A DNA stretch of 64,000 bases from Anagrus nilaparvatae (GCA_022575985.1 JAKSXM010000002.1:19393001-19457000), one strand, 5' to 3'; positions 10,736 through 21,581 are shown, counted from the stretch's first letter. Numbers and translations are program-made. Notes: generated by a model not told the origin, from the letters alone.

Positions 10736-12164
10736 TTTTTACGAAAGGTATCCGTCTCCTTAGTGAATTAAAATAATTCGAGTTAGGTACTTAAAAAATT
10801 TTCGGTTTAGGGAATTGGAATAATTTCAATTTAGGGAGTTCGGAATTATCCGAGCTTAGGAAGGTAAACATAAACATGTTCCATGCAAGTTGTTTATGTA
10901 TAGACAAAAATTCGTTATAAGTATTTTTTTATATTATTTATACATTTGGTGTCACTTTATTTCTCAGGTATATTATGATAAACATAAAGTGGTGAAAATT
11001 TTCAACTCATATAAATATTTGTCATTGCTTGAGGAACCGTATTTTATCAGTTATTTAGGTCTTTTTTTTGGGTCACTGGATACAATTATGCTATCGATTT
11101 TACCAAAAATGGTCTGGTTGCCACTTGCCAGCAATAGCAAACTAGGTTATTTTTTGGAAATTTTAAGACATTTTTATCAACTATTTATGTTTTTTGGATA
11201 CGATACTGCTTTTTTATTATTTTTTTTACCTCAAATGTTCTGGTTGCCCACGATAGGCGACTTTGTTTTTTTTTTTCGATTTTTTTGGCATTTAAAAAAT
11301 AATTTTTTTTTAATTAGAGTTTAATTTTTTTTTTAGTACATTACTTATTATATTTTGACCTTTTAACTTTTTTTTTGTTATTGACATAAACTCACCAATG
11401 CCAAATTATTTATATCAACTTTTGCGTTTAAATAAAAAATTTGTAAAATACAGAAAGTAAATTTATTTTCAAAACCCTTTGACATTAATTAATTTTTATA
11501 ATATGAAGTTAAATAAGAATAAAATAAAAAATTTACAAGTATTATTAATTTAAATAATTTTTTACATGTAAATTTTTTGTTAGTTTATATTATTTACTTT
11601 TTGTTTTTTAAAATTATAGAACTGACCTTTTATTATTTGAACGTACTTAAATAAACTTGAATATAAGTGGATTTTTTAAAATAAAAATTATATATGTAAA
11701 TTAAAAAATAAATATTTATAATAATATAACTTGAACTGCTCGAAATTATTTTAGTTAGGGTAAATTAATTTTAATTAATTTAATTAATTAATTAATTAAT
11801 TTTTGGTATTATACCAAAAATTTCACAGTTTACTGCATATTGTCATCATCGTTTTTACAAAAAATGCATTGCAAATATCTATATACAATTATAAACTTTA
11901 AGTTAAATATTACTGTGATAAATTTATTATGTTTGTATCTTATAATATTTATTATCTATAATTGACATGTATATAAAAAATACCAAAGACTTTGGATTTA
12001 TATCCATTATCATATTTAATTTTATCTTTTGATAAGGTCACCATAGTGTGACGAAACGTCAAGTTTTCCATACTAAAATAAAAACAATTTGCTCGTAAAA
12101 GATCGACTTATTATTAATTTACCATAAATATTTATACTATGATATCCTTATTATTTGAACTAAG
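10736..12164. other. Low-complexity stretch with a degenerate tandem repeat and a TTAA microsatellite
   Basis: Around 11050-11300 a degenerate repeat of about 110 bp recurs, containing CTGGTTGCC after a TTTTTTGG block. It opens a 144-codon ORF (10890-11324) full of Phe and Leu that I regard as repeat-derived, not a gene. An ATTA/TTAA microsatellite lies at 11763-11803. The rest is AT-rich with nothing recognised. Confidence 0.5.
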
Positions 12165-12527
12165 GGACCGGTAAGATAGAACAGTTATCGACATTAGTTT
12201 TTTTGAAATAATTAATTTTGTTGTTAATATAAAATTTTGAATTTTATTTCATCCACTCCGCAATTAAATTCTGCGTCAATTAAAAAAAAAAATTTGAAAA
12301 TTGCTCAAAATTTACTAGGAAAAAAGTTGGATTTTCTAAAATTGTCATTAAAATCGGGAATCCCAACTTTTTTCCTAGTAAATTTTGAGCAATTTTCAAA
12401 TTTTTTTTTTTAATCGACGCAGAATTTAATTACGGAGTGGATGAAATAAAATTCAAATTTTTTTATTCACAACAAAATTAATTATTTCGAAAAAACTATT
12501 GTCGGTAACTGTTCTACTTTACCAACC
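12165..12527. repeat. Foldback element, about 360 bp
   Basis: Near-perfect arms meet around 12345. CAAAATTTACTAGGAAAAAA (about 12307) pairs with TTTTTTCCTAGTAAATTTTG (about 12368), and farther out TAGAACAGTTATCGAC (12178) pairs with GTCGGTAACTGTTCTA (12501). No coding capacity. Arm similarity is high, so insertion or arm homogenisation was probably recent. Confidence 0.85.
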
Positions 12528-12889
12528 CGTTGAATCTCGGCGAAATTTTTTCTAATTAACATAAAAATTGGTAAACCACTATTTTTGAGTATGTTCTTTC
12601 AGAATCTGCCAAAAAAATTTCGAAAAATTAATTTTTTTATGCAGATTTCCAAGAAATAAAAAAAAAATGACGTTTTTTTTAAAGACTATTTTTAAAAAAC
12701 ATGAGTTTTTGACCTGATAAACTTTTCGTAGATTATTGCAATAATAAAAAAGAGTGCGATTTTCGTTCAATCTTTTCGCCTACAACTTGCAGAAATAAAA
12801 ATTTTACCGTTTTCGCGCAGAAATTTGGTCCCAAAAAAGTGCATTTTTTCAAAAAATGATAGTTACTCTAGTCAATATACGGGTTTGGT

Positions 12890-13205
12890 TTTATTGTCAC
12901 TAGGTCTCTCAAGATTCGGTTTAGTAGGGTTTTTTGGGTCGCTGATCACGAATATTGAGGTATTATTTATAAAAAATCGGGGTTTCACCCTTAAAACTAC
13001 CCCTAAAAATGGTTATTTTTGCCGCACTTTCTCTGGCTGTCATCAAATTTCATCTAGTAAGGTTTTTCGGATCGCTGATCACGAATTTTGGGGTCCTTTA
13101 TTTGAGAAATTGGGGCTTCACAATTAAATAAGCAAAAACTACCCCTGAGGGGGTAATATAGATAATTTGCTCTGGTTCTCATCAGATTCGGTCTAGTAGG
13201 ATTTT
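12890..13205 (+). repeat. About 140-bp satellite, forward block
   Basis: Two to three units begin near 12910, 13041 and 13187. Each holds TTCGGTCTAGTAGG-like, GATCGCTGATCACGAAT-like and AAAACTACCCCT-like segments. A truncated unit also lies near 37565-37700. The ORF that runs through (12825-13127) is repeat-derived. Confidence 0.7.
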
Positions 13206-14170
13206 TTATACGTCTTTAGCCAATTATGCGCTTCAAAATGAATGTTGCTCGATGCTTATACCATGAGGAGACAGATGTTTATCAAGAAACATCTAATTTT
13301 TTATTTTAATTCTTTTTTTTTTTTAGTATTTTTTTTTTGGGTTTTTATATTTTTTTATTATTTTTTTTAATTTTGGGTAATTCCATGGATAAAACGCACA
13401 AAATGATATGCCAGGTCTCAAAAATAGGAAATTTGGTTTTTGTCGATAAAACAACTTAAAAATAGATGATTCCCAGAATTTGAAGGTTTTCTATAAATTT
13501 TGAAGGGTGCTATGCTGATTTAAAGTTTTTTGGTCAAATTTCTCTCCTCAGACACCATTTTTGAAAATTCCGTAAAAAAGCTCTAAAAAACGTTAAAGAA
13601 AGAAAAAAAAGTAGGTTTTCGATGTAAAAGTTGATGAAAAATTCGAATATTCAGTCAGATTTTTCCTACTCAATGTCAATTCGCGGGAAAATTCAAATTT
13701 GTGTTAAACTTTAAGTGAAAATAACTCAAAAGTTTCCCGCTAAAAAAAAAAATTTTTGTCTCAAAATCTTCAAAAATTGCATATATTTTCCTGAAAAAAA
13801 TTTCCCGAGAGTTTTCGTTTTTTTCAATTTTGACTTGTTACTTATTTTGCTGATTTCCCGCTAAGTCACGTGACCAAATGAATATCTGACCAAAAATTTG
13901 AATTCTGCGGGAAATTTTACAAAGGTATAGTAATTTTGGTATCCTTTGAATGATACATCTCAATTTGACAATTTAATTAAAATGATTTATTAAAATATAG
14001 AAAAAATGAATATTTTTAAAATGGGATTTTCTTGATCCAAGGAATTACCCTTTTATTATCAGTTCAAAATAATTTTTATATTATTTTATGAGCATTAGCC
14101 ATGAGAACAGTGTGCACAGATGATAAATTTGCACGTTGTAAAATATCTATTTGTTCTAACACCGAATTTT
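13206..14170. other. Spacer between opposed satellite blocks
   Basis: AT-rich, no gene. Bases 13843-13920 contain a TTTCCCGC block with TCACGTGACC and a CAAAAATTTGAATTC block. An inverted relative lies at 58995-59075, so part of this spacer is itself dispersed repeat. Confidence 0.5.
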
Positions 14171-14520
14171 TTTACTACCCATTCAGGGGTTTGTTTTTGC
14201 TGATTTATGGGTGAAGCCCCAATTTTTTATGAACAATATCTAATTATTCGTGATCAGCAACCCAAAAAATCTCTCTAGACCGAATCTGATAAGAACCAGA
14301 GAAAAAGTATAAAAAATACCCTTTTTTAGGGGTAGTTTTTGCTTATTGAAGGGTAAAGCCCGATTTTTTATAAAAATTATTTCAATATTCGTGATCAGCG
14401 ACCCAAAAAACCCCTATTGACCAAATCCGATAAGAGCCAGAGCAAAATTAACAAAAATACCCCTTTTTGGGGGTAGATTTTGCTTATTGAAGGGTGAACC
14501 CTCGATGTCTCAAATAAAGG
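14171..14520 (-). repeat. About 140-bp satellite, inverted block
   Basis: The same unit as at 12890-13205 but reverse complemented. CTAGACCGAATCTGATAAGA lies at about 14276 and a variant at about 14417, each followed by AGAGCCAGAG-like sequence and a TACCCCTTTTT block. The two blocks plus spacer form a 1.6-kb inverted structure. Confidence 0.7.
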
Positions 14521-15205
14521 ACCCCAAATTATTCTAGTTAAGAGGCAATAAAAAAACTGTTTTTATATAACTTGTCAAAAAACCTAAAACTAACCTTTCA
14601 TATAATAATTTACAGTTTTTTTTTAGATATTTTGTTACTAAAAACCCTTTAGAACATTTTAGCAGTAAAAAGATTTTAGCAAGATTTCTAAAAGTTTTCT
14701 CATTTTCGTTTGCTAATCGGTACACTACATTAAACTGTATGTAAATTTTTTTTTTTTGAGGTTATTTTTGTGGCTGTATTCGAGTTCCGCTAATCCCCTA
14801 AAATTATCTCCAAAATCTTTACGAATCCCGCTAACTTTTATCCACACCATCATTACGAATTCCGCTAATATTTAAGCCGATCATTCGATTATTTTCAAGG
14901 GATTATTTTTGATAAAGATCTTATTCTTCAGGTATATCGAGTTCCGCAAAAAACGAAAAGATACCATTTTTTAAATAAAAAGTATACACATTTTTGGTAA
15001 AAAGAAAAAAAACTATTCCCTCACACTTTAAAGCAGACTTGGGACTGATAATATTTGGTTAAATGCCAAATATTAGTGGTTTAAAAATTGTTTTTTTTTT
15101 ACGTTACTTTTAACTTATTATTAACTATTAATGTTCATTGATTTCTGGTATGTATATTTTATAGTGCGTGGAAACATTTTTTACAAAATTACATCTCGTT
15201 ATAAG

Positions 15206-15480
15206 ACCGTGGTTGATTGAATAGTTGCTAGTTTATTTAAATAACTTTGGTCAGTTATTTTCCTTGGAAAATTGTTAGCTGATCGAATCATTATAAAAAT
15301 TTCTTCTTGCCATTCCATAAGTATTTCTACTACGTCATAAATATTAGGACTACTAGATCCAAAATATGAATTATACTTTGAGTAAAAAGATTAACACGCA
15401 TTAGTCGTCTGATACTTGTCAACTTCTACCGAGGCCCACTTATTGGGGTTAAAAGATGTATCCCAATCAATATAGTTTTC
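15206..15480 (-). pseudogene. MULE transposase C-terminal fragment
   Basis: Read on the minus strand from 15480, the frame gives a peptide with NKWASVEVDKYQTTNAC, then a stop where a Glu is expected. It continues SFYSKYNSYFGSSSPNIYDV and VEILMEWQEE. This resembles the C-terminal part of Mutator-like transposases, where a TNN-containing segment precedes a conserved Phe-His block and a Pro-Asn-Ile/Trp segment. The in-frame stop and isolated position mark it as a relic. The equivalent segment in the direct repeat at 23510-24418 has been lost and replaced by a MITE. Confidence 0.6.
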
Positions 15481-15609
15481 AGCTATTTATTATAACAAAA
15501 ATTCGTTAATATATAACCATATCGTACTGCCATAATATTCTTGTAAGTATATTCATAATAATTTTTTTTTTTTAAATAATATTTTTTTAAAGTCACAACC
15601 TACTATGCA

Positions 15610-16222
15610 TACTGTCGAGCTGGAAAAGATTGACACCTCCCGAATTTTAAGCTTATCTTATACAAAAATTGTCCAAAAACATTACGACAAAAATCATCTT
15701 GTTAAGAATTTTTTCATCTAATCCTATACGGAAGATAATGATTCTAGGTTAAAAGGGTTGAGATTTATGGGCAAAAATAGGTGAAAAAACGTAAAAAAAA
15801 ACCTTTACCTTTTTTTTTCATGGTCAACTTTATGAGGTTAATTTTGGCACTAAAAATTATTATTTTTCGACCAAATTTCAAGCACATATTCTTTGGCTCT
15901 TGAACTTTACAGTAGCGTTGGTTTAAAAAAAAAATTATTATAAATATTATTTATAAATATTATTTATAATAATTTGAAGTTAAAATTCCCAATTCTGTTG
16001 TAATTGTCCTATCGTAATATTTTTTTTTTTATTCGATAGATAATTACATATATATATTATAATTCTAAAATATCATGGTTGTGGGGGCCCTCGTTTGATT
16101 GTGATATCAAAAAAAAGGAGAAATTTTTATGAATGAAAATGTAATTATTACTTTAGCTATTGTTTTTTTTTTAAAGAAAATAATCTTTATCGTGAGACCA
16201 CTTGGGGTGATTATATTTAATG
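15610..16222. repeat. Left arm of a foldback with 0.6-kb arms
   Basis: Reverse complement of 21958-22522. Shared blocks include ACTGTCGAGCTGGAAAAGAT at the outer end, GGTTGTGGGGGCCCTCGTTT in the middle and a CCACTnGGGGTGATTATA inner end. The arms flank the Jockey retrotransposon, which therefore sits in the loop of an older palindromic element. Confidence 0.85.
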
Positions 16223-16333
16223 CACAATGGTTCGTTTGAATAAATATTATACAAAAAAGCAGTCGCTCCTTTTCTATTGTTAATTTCAGTTGAAGCTTTC
16301 TGAATTATTGTTCTTATTTTTTACGTATTAGGT

Positions 16334-16349
16334 GGCCCTAAAAAGGGCC
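16334..16349 (-). promoter_or_regulatory. Histone-type 3' stem-loop, minus strand
   Basis: On the minus strand this reads GGCCCTTTTTAGGGCC: a 6-bp GC stem with a TTTT loop, preceded by an AAAACCACC-like A/C-rich stretch and followed by ACCTA. That fits the stem-loop terminating replication-dependent histone mRNAs (stem GGYYYU, loop UUUY, stem ARRRCC). No histone coding sequence lies upstream. It is in the sense orientation of the Jockey element, downstream of its ORFs. It could be the element's true 3' end or part of an unrelated fragment. Confidence 0.55.
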
Positions 16350-17218
16350 GGTGGTTTTTTAGCATTTGATGCGTGGCCCCAGCTACACGTTCCAAAAATC
16401 AATAAATCACAAGCACACAATAAGTCAATCACGAAGGTCACAAACATACACAAACATACAAAGAGAAATCTAACTTACAATCATGTGAGCACCTTGTGCT
16501 CAGGTGACTTCTCCTGGCCAGGACACCTCTTCAAGCCTACGAGCTCGGAAAATTGCACCAAGCGATTCAAACAATCACAGCTTACGAGCTTTTTCAATGA
16601 GGATTCAACGTCCGAAAGCCATGGACTCCTCCAAGTGCACCAAGCACATCAGCAACAATCAAACCAGCAAACAATCTTATCCACAGCATAGCGAAAGTGT
16701 CAAAGTAGCCGCGTGCGTGAAGGCTGAAGTCAGGACAGCAAATGCTGCTTTGGCTTTTTTTTTTTTTTTTTATAGGGAGAAAAGGGCCCCTCCTCGCCCC
16801 TTTCTGTGAGGAACCATCCACCGGAAGGCGCGACGCGAGCGGTAGCGAGCATAAGCAGGTTACCGCAATGTTCCTCTCCAATTTAAAACGACGTGTACAG
16901 GACAGGGAGGTGTATTGCGGATTACTCAGATGAGCATTACCACATATCTGAATATAGGTGTGCATGGCGGTTAAATTTACATGAAAAGTTTTGGTAAAAA
17001 ACCCCACGTGGGGAAAAACCTTTGAATATCTGATACAATAAGGGACAGGGTATTTAGAAATTTAGTCGATGAAATACAAACTGCGGCTGCTGCTGCTGGA
17101 ACGTATGAATAGTTTAGTTTGTTCTTACAATTAAGATCCTTGAGGGACCCTATAAAATCAGGATTATATTTCTATAATATATTTGAAGTCGTGAGTCTGA
17201 AAAATAAATGTCAGATAA

Positions 17219-19987
17219 TTATTTAGATAAAAAGTCTTTGGGTCGTGCATGCTTGATCAAGGGATCATAGTCATATTGACCTAATTCCTTGATCAACTCA
17301 TACTCGGACACCTCACACCTTTGGTAAAAAGATTTACTTAATTTGGTAGTAAATTCTTTTAAATATTCTATTTTTAATTCTTTATGAATTTGCTCCATTC
17401 TTGTGTAAAGTGGCGCATTTGCGATTAATTTAAGAACGCGGTTTTGAATCCGCTGTAACTTATTGTGATTTGTTTTAGCCGTATTTCCCCATACAGCCGC
17501 TGCATAAGTTAGTATGGGACGGATAAATATTTTATAAATTATTAGCCCGTTTTTAAAACCTAAGCCAGATTGGCGTTTTAATAAAGGATACAGCCTTGAG
17601 ACTGCACCGTAGGCTTTATTACGTACGGCAGTTGTGTGTTTATGAAATTTAAGACGTTTATCGAGAATTACGCCCAAGTATTTAACTTCGGTTTTCCATT
17701 CAATCGGGACCCCGTTAAACTCGGGTGGATTTATATTGCGATTTTTCTTTTTGTGACCAAAGAGAATTGATTCAGATTTGCTGGGATTTATTTTTATACG
17801 CCATTTCTTGCACCAACCACTTGTTATAGTTAGTTGTTTATTTAAGAGATTGACAATCTTAGTATTACTCCAAGAGGATACAAAATAGACTCTGTCATCT
17901 GCGAAAACACCGGTTTCAACACCCGGTTGACGCGGCATATCGTCGATATATATATTAAAAATCTTGGGACCGATGAGACTGCCTTGCGGTACACCAGACT
18001 CTATGTCAAAAATATTGGATATTTCGTTGTCTATTAAAACTACAAATTTGCGCGATTTTAAGTAAGAGTTTAAAAAATGTATATAGGAATCTGGTATTTC
18101 ATATTTTATCAGTTTGCGAAGAAGTCCGTTGTGCCAGACGCTGTCAAAAGCTTTGGCAACATCTAGAAAGACGGCTCCAGTATTTCGATTTTTATTGAAT
18201 TCTTCGGTGACATGTTCGGTCAGTCGAAGGATTTGTTGGTCTGCTGAGTGCTGGTGTTTAAAGCCGAACTGTTCATTACAAATTAATTTTTTGTCTTTAG
18301 CTATTTTTTCAAATCGATTTAAGAAAATTGCTTCTAGAGCTTTGCTCATAGTATTTAATAAACTGATTGGTCTGTAGCTGTCAGCTTTAGTAGGGTCTTT
18401 CCCACCTTTTTGTAGTACAGTAATGACAGCTTTTTTCCAAGCATTTGGGAAGTAGTTAAGCTTAAGGCACGCGTTGAAAATTTCCGCGATTAATTCATAA
18501 ACATGAGCTGGCAGTTTTTTCATAACAAAATTAGATATGCCGTCGTCACCCGGGGCTTTATTGTTTTTTGTGTTTTTAAAATAATTGAAAATTTCTTCTG
18601 CATTAGTAGGTTCAATTTTTTGAGAGCAAGATTCATTAAGAAAATCATTAACTATTTTGTCCGTTTCTTTAATAAACTGGGGCTCGGATATATCAGCGTG
18701 AGGAGTCATAGTTGTTGCAAGGAATGACGCAATTTTGTTGGCTTTATCGCGAGGTGAGAAGAATTTTATTACTCCGTTCTCGTCTTTAAGAGGCGGAATT
18801 GAGCTTTTGGATTTAGTTAAAATTTTTGTCATTTGGTACAGTGAGCGATCTTTAATATTTAATTTTTGAACACAATTTATCCACGAGTTATCGCGAAAGA
18901 TTTGAATTTCTTTGGAAATTCTTTGCCTTAACGCGTTTATTAATTGATTTGCGTAAAGAAATGGCCTTCGACGGCTTTGATTTATTATCCGATGACGATA
19001 TTTTATTAAGTCTATTATTTTTTTTGGGAGGGGTTCATTTAAGTTTTTATGTGTGCGCTTGGGTGTAGAAGCCTTAACTGCAGCTACAATGTCATTAGTC
19101 AGTTTATTGATCGCCCGATCTATTTTTTCCATTGAATCTAGTGCAACGAGACCAGGTTGACATTCTCGGAGAGATTCGGAAAATTTATCTAAATTCATTT
19201 TCGAAAAGTTATATCTAGGTTTGTTGGCATTGTAACTGCATTTGAGGTCAATTGTGTGTATTATTGGAAGATGATCGGAGTCCAGAGAAATCTGATCGGG
19301 ATCAGAATTATCTGAGCCAATCACTTCAGTGTCTATTTTGTAATTAAAGTTTTTTGTGAGAGCGAAATCTATAATGTCTGGTTGCTTGGGCTTTCCGTTT
19401 ATACAGCTGGGGTAATGAGTAGGGGTGTCTGGGGCTGAAACTACAATACCAGTTTCAAGACTATATTCTCTTAACTTATTGCCGTAGGTGTTATTTACTC
19501 GACTTCCCCACATGCGATTTTTTCCATTATAATCACCAGCGGCGAAAACTTTTGACGAGATTTGAAATATTTTATCAAGATCATTCTTATTAAATGGTTT
19601 ACTGGGAGATCTATAGGTTGATATTATTGTTAAAGTTTCGCCGTTAGCTTTTATGTTAACCGCGGAAGCTTCTAAAGACTCGAGATTGTTTACTATTATT
19701 TCATAATTTTTAATACCGTTCTTTATAATGACTGCCGTTCCACTCGTACTTTTATTATTTTTATTATTTGCGTCATCATCTTCCTCATCGATAACTACTT
19801 TATCAGTTCGATAGACTCTATATCCAGGTATTTTAAATTTAATTTTTTCAGTTAAAAGTGTTTCACTTAACAGTAGAATATCAATATTATAATGAGTTAA
19901 AAAATTTCTAATTTCAACGTTTTTATTTCTGCAGCCGCGCGCGTTCCATTGACATACTTTAAGCTTTGTATTTGACGTACTATCCAT
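17219..19987 (-). CDS. Jockey-type ORF2: endonuclease and reverse transcriptase
   Basis: A 922-residue polyprotein responsible for target-primed reverse transcription. The N-terminal APE-like endonuclease spans about 1-245, with Asn14 in QWNARG, Glu42 in LSET, GDYNGKN at 151-157 and SDHLP at 237-241. The reverse transcriptase spans about 475-745. It shows NKAPGDDGI (476-484), SYRPISLL (537-544), VFLDVAKAFDSVWH (606-619), SGVPQGS (664-670) and the catalytic FADD (695-698). FADD replaces YADD, as is common in the Jockey clade. The C-terminal region keeps a conserved YAAAVWG segment. There is no RNase H domain. Length is close to Drosophila jockey ORF2 (about 916). The start is a clear ATG; ORF1 ends two bases upstream, so translation probably uses termination-reinitiation. 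No disabling mutation is visible. Confidence 0.93.
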   Translation of the reverse strand: MDSTSNTKLKVCQWNARGCRNKNVEIRNFLTHYNIDILLLSETLLTEKIKFKIPGYRVYRTDKVVIDEEDDDANNKNNKSTSGTAVIIKNGIKNYEIIVNNLESLEASAVNIKANGETLTIISTYRSPSKPFNKNDLDKIFQISSKVFAAGDYNGKNRMWGSRVNNTYGNKLREYSLETGIVVSAPDTPTHYPSCINGKPKQPDIIDFALTKNFNYKIDTEVIGSDNSDPDQISLDSDHLPIIHTIDLKCSYNANKPRYNFSKMNLDKFSESLRECQPGLVALDSMEKIDRAINKLTNDIVAAVKASTPKRTHKNLNEPLPKKIIDLIKYRHRIINQSRRRPFLYANQLINALRQRISKEIQIFRDNSWINCVQKLNIKDRSLYQMTKILTKSKSSIPPLKDENGVIKFFSPRDKANKIASFLATTMTPHADISEPQFIKETDKIVNDFLNESCSQKIEPTNAEEIFNYFKNTKNNKAPGDDGISNFVMKKLPAHVYELIAEIFNACLKLNYFPNAWKKAVITVLQKGGKDPTKADSYRPISLLNTMSKALEAIFLNRFEKIAKDKKLICNEQFGFKHQHSADQQILRLTEHVTEEFNKNRNTGAVFLDVAKAFDSVWHNGLLRKLIKYEIPDSYIHFLNSYLKSRKFVVLIDNEISNIFDIESGVPQGSLIGPKIFNIYIDDMPRQPGVETGVFADDRVYFVSSWSNTKIVNLLNKQLTITSGWCKKWRIKINPSKSESILFGHKKKNRNINPPEFNGVPIEWKTEVKYLGVILDKRLKFHKHTTAVRNKAYGAVSRLYPLLKRQSGLGFKNGLIIYKIFIRPILTYAAAVWGNTAKTNHNKLQRIQNRVLKLIANAPLYTRMEQIHKELKIEYLKEFTTKLSKSFYQRCEVSEYELIKELGQYDYDPLIKHARPKDFLSK

Positions 19988-19989
19988 TT

Positions 19990-21306
19990 TTAAGCCGTGA
20001 TTAGATCCATGAATTTAGTGTTAATTTCAAATTGTCTTTGCATAACTTGCATTTTAGTTAAATTACCTTTAAAATAGTCATTAAGTAGAGCGTTACTAAG
20101 TCTTAATAGTTCGTACATACCGGGTTCTTTTCCAGTCAATGGGGTACCGGGGTTAGGATTTGTTTGTCTGTGTTGTTGAGATTGATTTTGATTATGATAG
20201 TTATTTGTTGGGCGATTTTGGGATGCATGCGCATAACTTTTAAAGGAAGAAGGAGGCTTCTTTTTTAAATTTGGAAAATTTTTATCATTTTCAATATAAA
20301 AATTGGGCACTATTTCAGGTTTTTCACTTTTAGCTTTAGCTTTCCTGATTTTAGCTACATTTTTGATTTCTTTGGAATACACCGAGCAACCTTTGTAATT
20401 GGCTGTATGCGCTTCGTTGCAATTAACACAGCGAGGTGGAGCTTTTAGATCTTTCTTACAATTTTTAGTTTCATGCTCACCAGCACATTTAACACAATAA
20501 GACTTATTTAGATGACAATTTTGAGCAACGTGTCTAAAACCTTGGCACTTATAACATTGTCTAGGTGCTAAAGGCATAACATAATTTTCTATTTTAATAA
20601 CTGTACGAAAGAGATATTTTAATGATGCGATTTCACGAGATTTCTCGGTGTTTTTCAAAGAAATCAAGAATAGGGGCATTCTTTGTTTAATTTTAGTGTT
20701 ATCTTTAACGCGGGTCCTAGTTAATTGGTCGACTTTAATTACTTCAAACTCATGTTTGGTTAACTCGTCTTTAATATCATCAGGACTTTCGTCTATTCTT
20801 AAGTTACGAATCACAACTTTAATAGGAACATCACTATCTGGATTTGAAAAAAGAGTATATCCAAATTTGATTTCATTTAATTTTTTAGTCAAAGAACGAA
20901 AGTCCTCAAGATTTGCGACATTGACTTGAACCTTGCTTTCGCGGTTATGATTATAAAAAATTGGTTTAGTTTTTAAACCTTCCGTTAAATCATACAGTTT
21001 TTTAAAAGTGTGTTCGGGGGTGATTTTACACATTATAGGATATATCTTTTTATCATTAGAATTAGTATCATTGTTAGTTTCCAAATTTTCAAGGGCAGCA
21101 AATGTATTATTAGTAATAATTTCAGTATTTTGCCTTTTGGTTTTAATTTTATTATATTCATTAGACTCACGTGACCTTTTGTTTTTTCTGTACTTAGGTT
21201 GTTGAAACCCTTCATTGCCTGTTACGGCATAGTCCATAAGTTCGTCGTTCTCCACATCAACCATCATTGATGTTTGCTGTTGTATACCGGACACCGGCAG
21301 CGCCAT
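19990..21306 (-). CDS. Jockey-type ORF1: Gag-like nucleic-acid-binding protein
   Basis: This product packages the element RNA with ORF2 protein. The open frame reaches 21372, but the codon there is TTG and an in-frame stop lies just above it, so the first ATG is at 21306 (438 residues). The N-terminal half is rich in Asn, Lys and Ser. A PRE_C2HC-like domain (about 155-245) leads into three zinc knuckles at about 251-307: CYKC...H...C, CVKC...H...C and CVNC...H...C. The tail is Gln/Asn-rich. An 18-codon upstream ORF (21418 down to 21362) starts with the first ATG after the TATA-like box and ends 56 bases before the ORF1 start, so initiation may need leaky scanning or reinitiation. Confidence 0.88.
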   Translation of the reverse strand: MALPVSGIQQQTSMMVDVENDELMDYAVTGNEGFQQPKYRKNKRSRESNEYNKIKTKRQNTEIITNNTFAALENLETNNDTNSNDKKIYPIMCKITPEHTFKKLYDLTEGLKTKPIFYNHNRESKVQVNVANLEDFRSLTKKLNEIKFGYTLFSNPDSDVPIKVVIRNLRIDESPDDIKDELTKHEFEVIKVDQLTRTRVKDNTKIKQRMPLFLISLKNTEKSREIASLKYLFRTVIKIENYVMPLAPRQCYKCQGFRHVAQNCHLNKSYCVKCAGEHETKNCKKDLKAPPRCVNCNEAHTANYKGCSVYSKEIKNVAKIRKAKAKSEKPEIVPNFYIENDKNFPNLKKKPPSSFKSYAHASQNRPTNNYHNQNQSQQHRQTNPNPGTPLTGKEPGMYELLRLSNALLNDYFKGNLTKMQVMQRQFEINTKFMDLITA

Positions 21307-21446
21307 GCTGTTGCGCCCTTCCTCCACCTGGTTGCCTTGAAAAGACAGATTGATTTTCTTCTTAAGCTCCAATACGTGCGTTCAGTACGACGTCTCGAAT
21401 AAGAATCCCATCACTCATTTTGCTGCTTTGGCCAGATATGCGGTTA

Positions 21447-21489
21447 TATTTATAAGCCTTCGCTGACTTCGAGCTCGTTCACTGATTGG
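21447..21489 (-). promoter_or_regulatory. TATA and CCAAT boxes in the retrotransposon 5' region
   Basis: On the minus strand CCAATCAG (21489-21482) is followed about 30 bases later by TATAAATA (21454-21447). The first ATG (21418) follows 28 bases after that. CCAAT plus TATA at this spacing resembles an insect histone-gene promoter. Jockey elements usually have TATA-less internal promoters, so the arrangement is unusual. That it works as a promoter is inference. Confidence 0.4.
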
Positions 21490-21565
21490 AGCGCGCGCGA
21501 CAAATTCGTTACGAAGTTTACAATGTGAAAATTATGAGACGTGGCAAGGGAGGATTTTCCCAATC

Positions 21566-21581
21566 GGCCCTTTTCAGGGCC
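21566..21581 (+). promoter_or_regulatory. Histone-type 3' stem-loop, plus strand
   Basis: GGCCCTTTTCAGGGCC exactly fits the histone mRNA terminal stem-loop consensus, with a 6-bp stem and TTTC loop. It is preceded by CCCAATC and followed by ACG. It lies upstream of the CCAAT box and is antisense to the retrotransposon. Read on the minus strand the loop is GAAA, a GNRA-type tetraloop. A second match lies at 16334-16349. Confidence 0.5.

Noticed and set aside
10890..11324. A 144-codon ORF that looks like a membrane protein
   Set aside because: Hydrophobicity comes from poly-T stretches, and the frame follows a degenerate tandem repeat.
16332..16809. Overlapping ORFs around 16.3-17.0 kb on both strands as possible genes
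   Set aside because: They lie in the 3' region of the retrotransposon, contain poly-Phe or poly-Lys from the poly-T tract, and match no family. I also looked for a histone coding sequence ahead of the stem-loop and saw none.
18114..18727. Plus-strand ORFs inside the retrotransposon ORF2
   Set aside because: Antisense shadows of the reverse-transcriptase frame.
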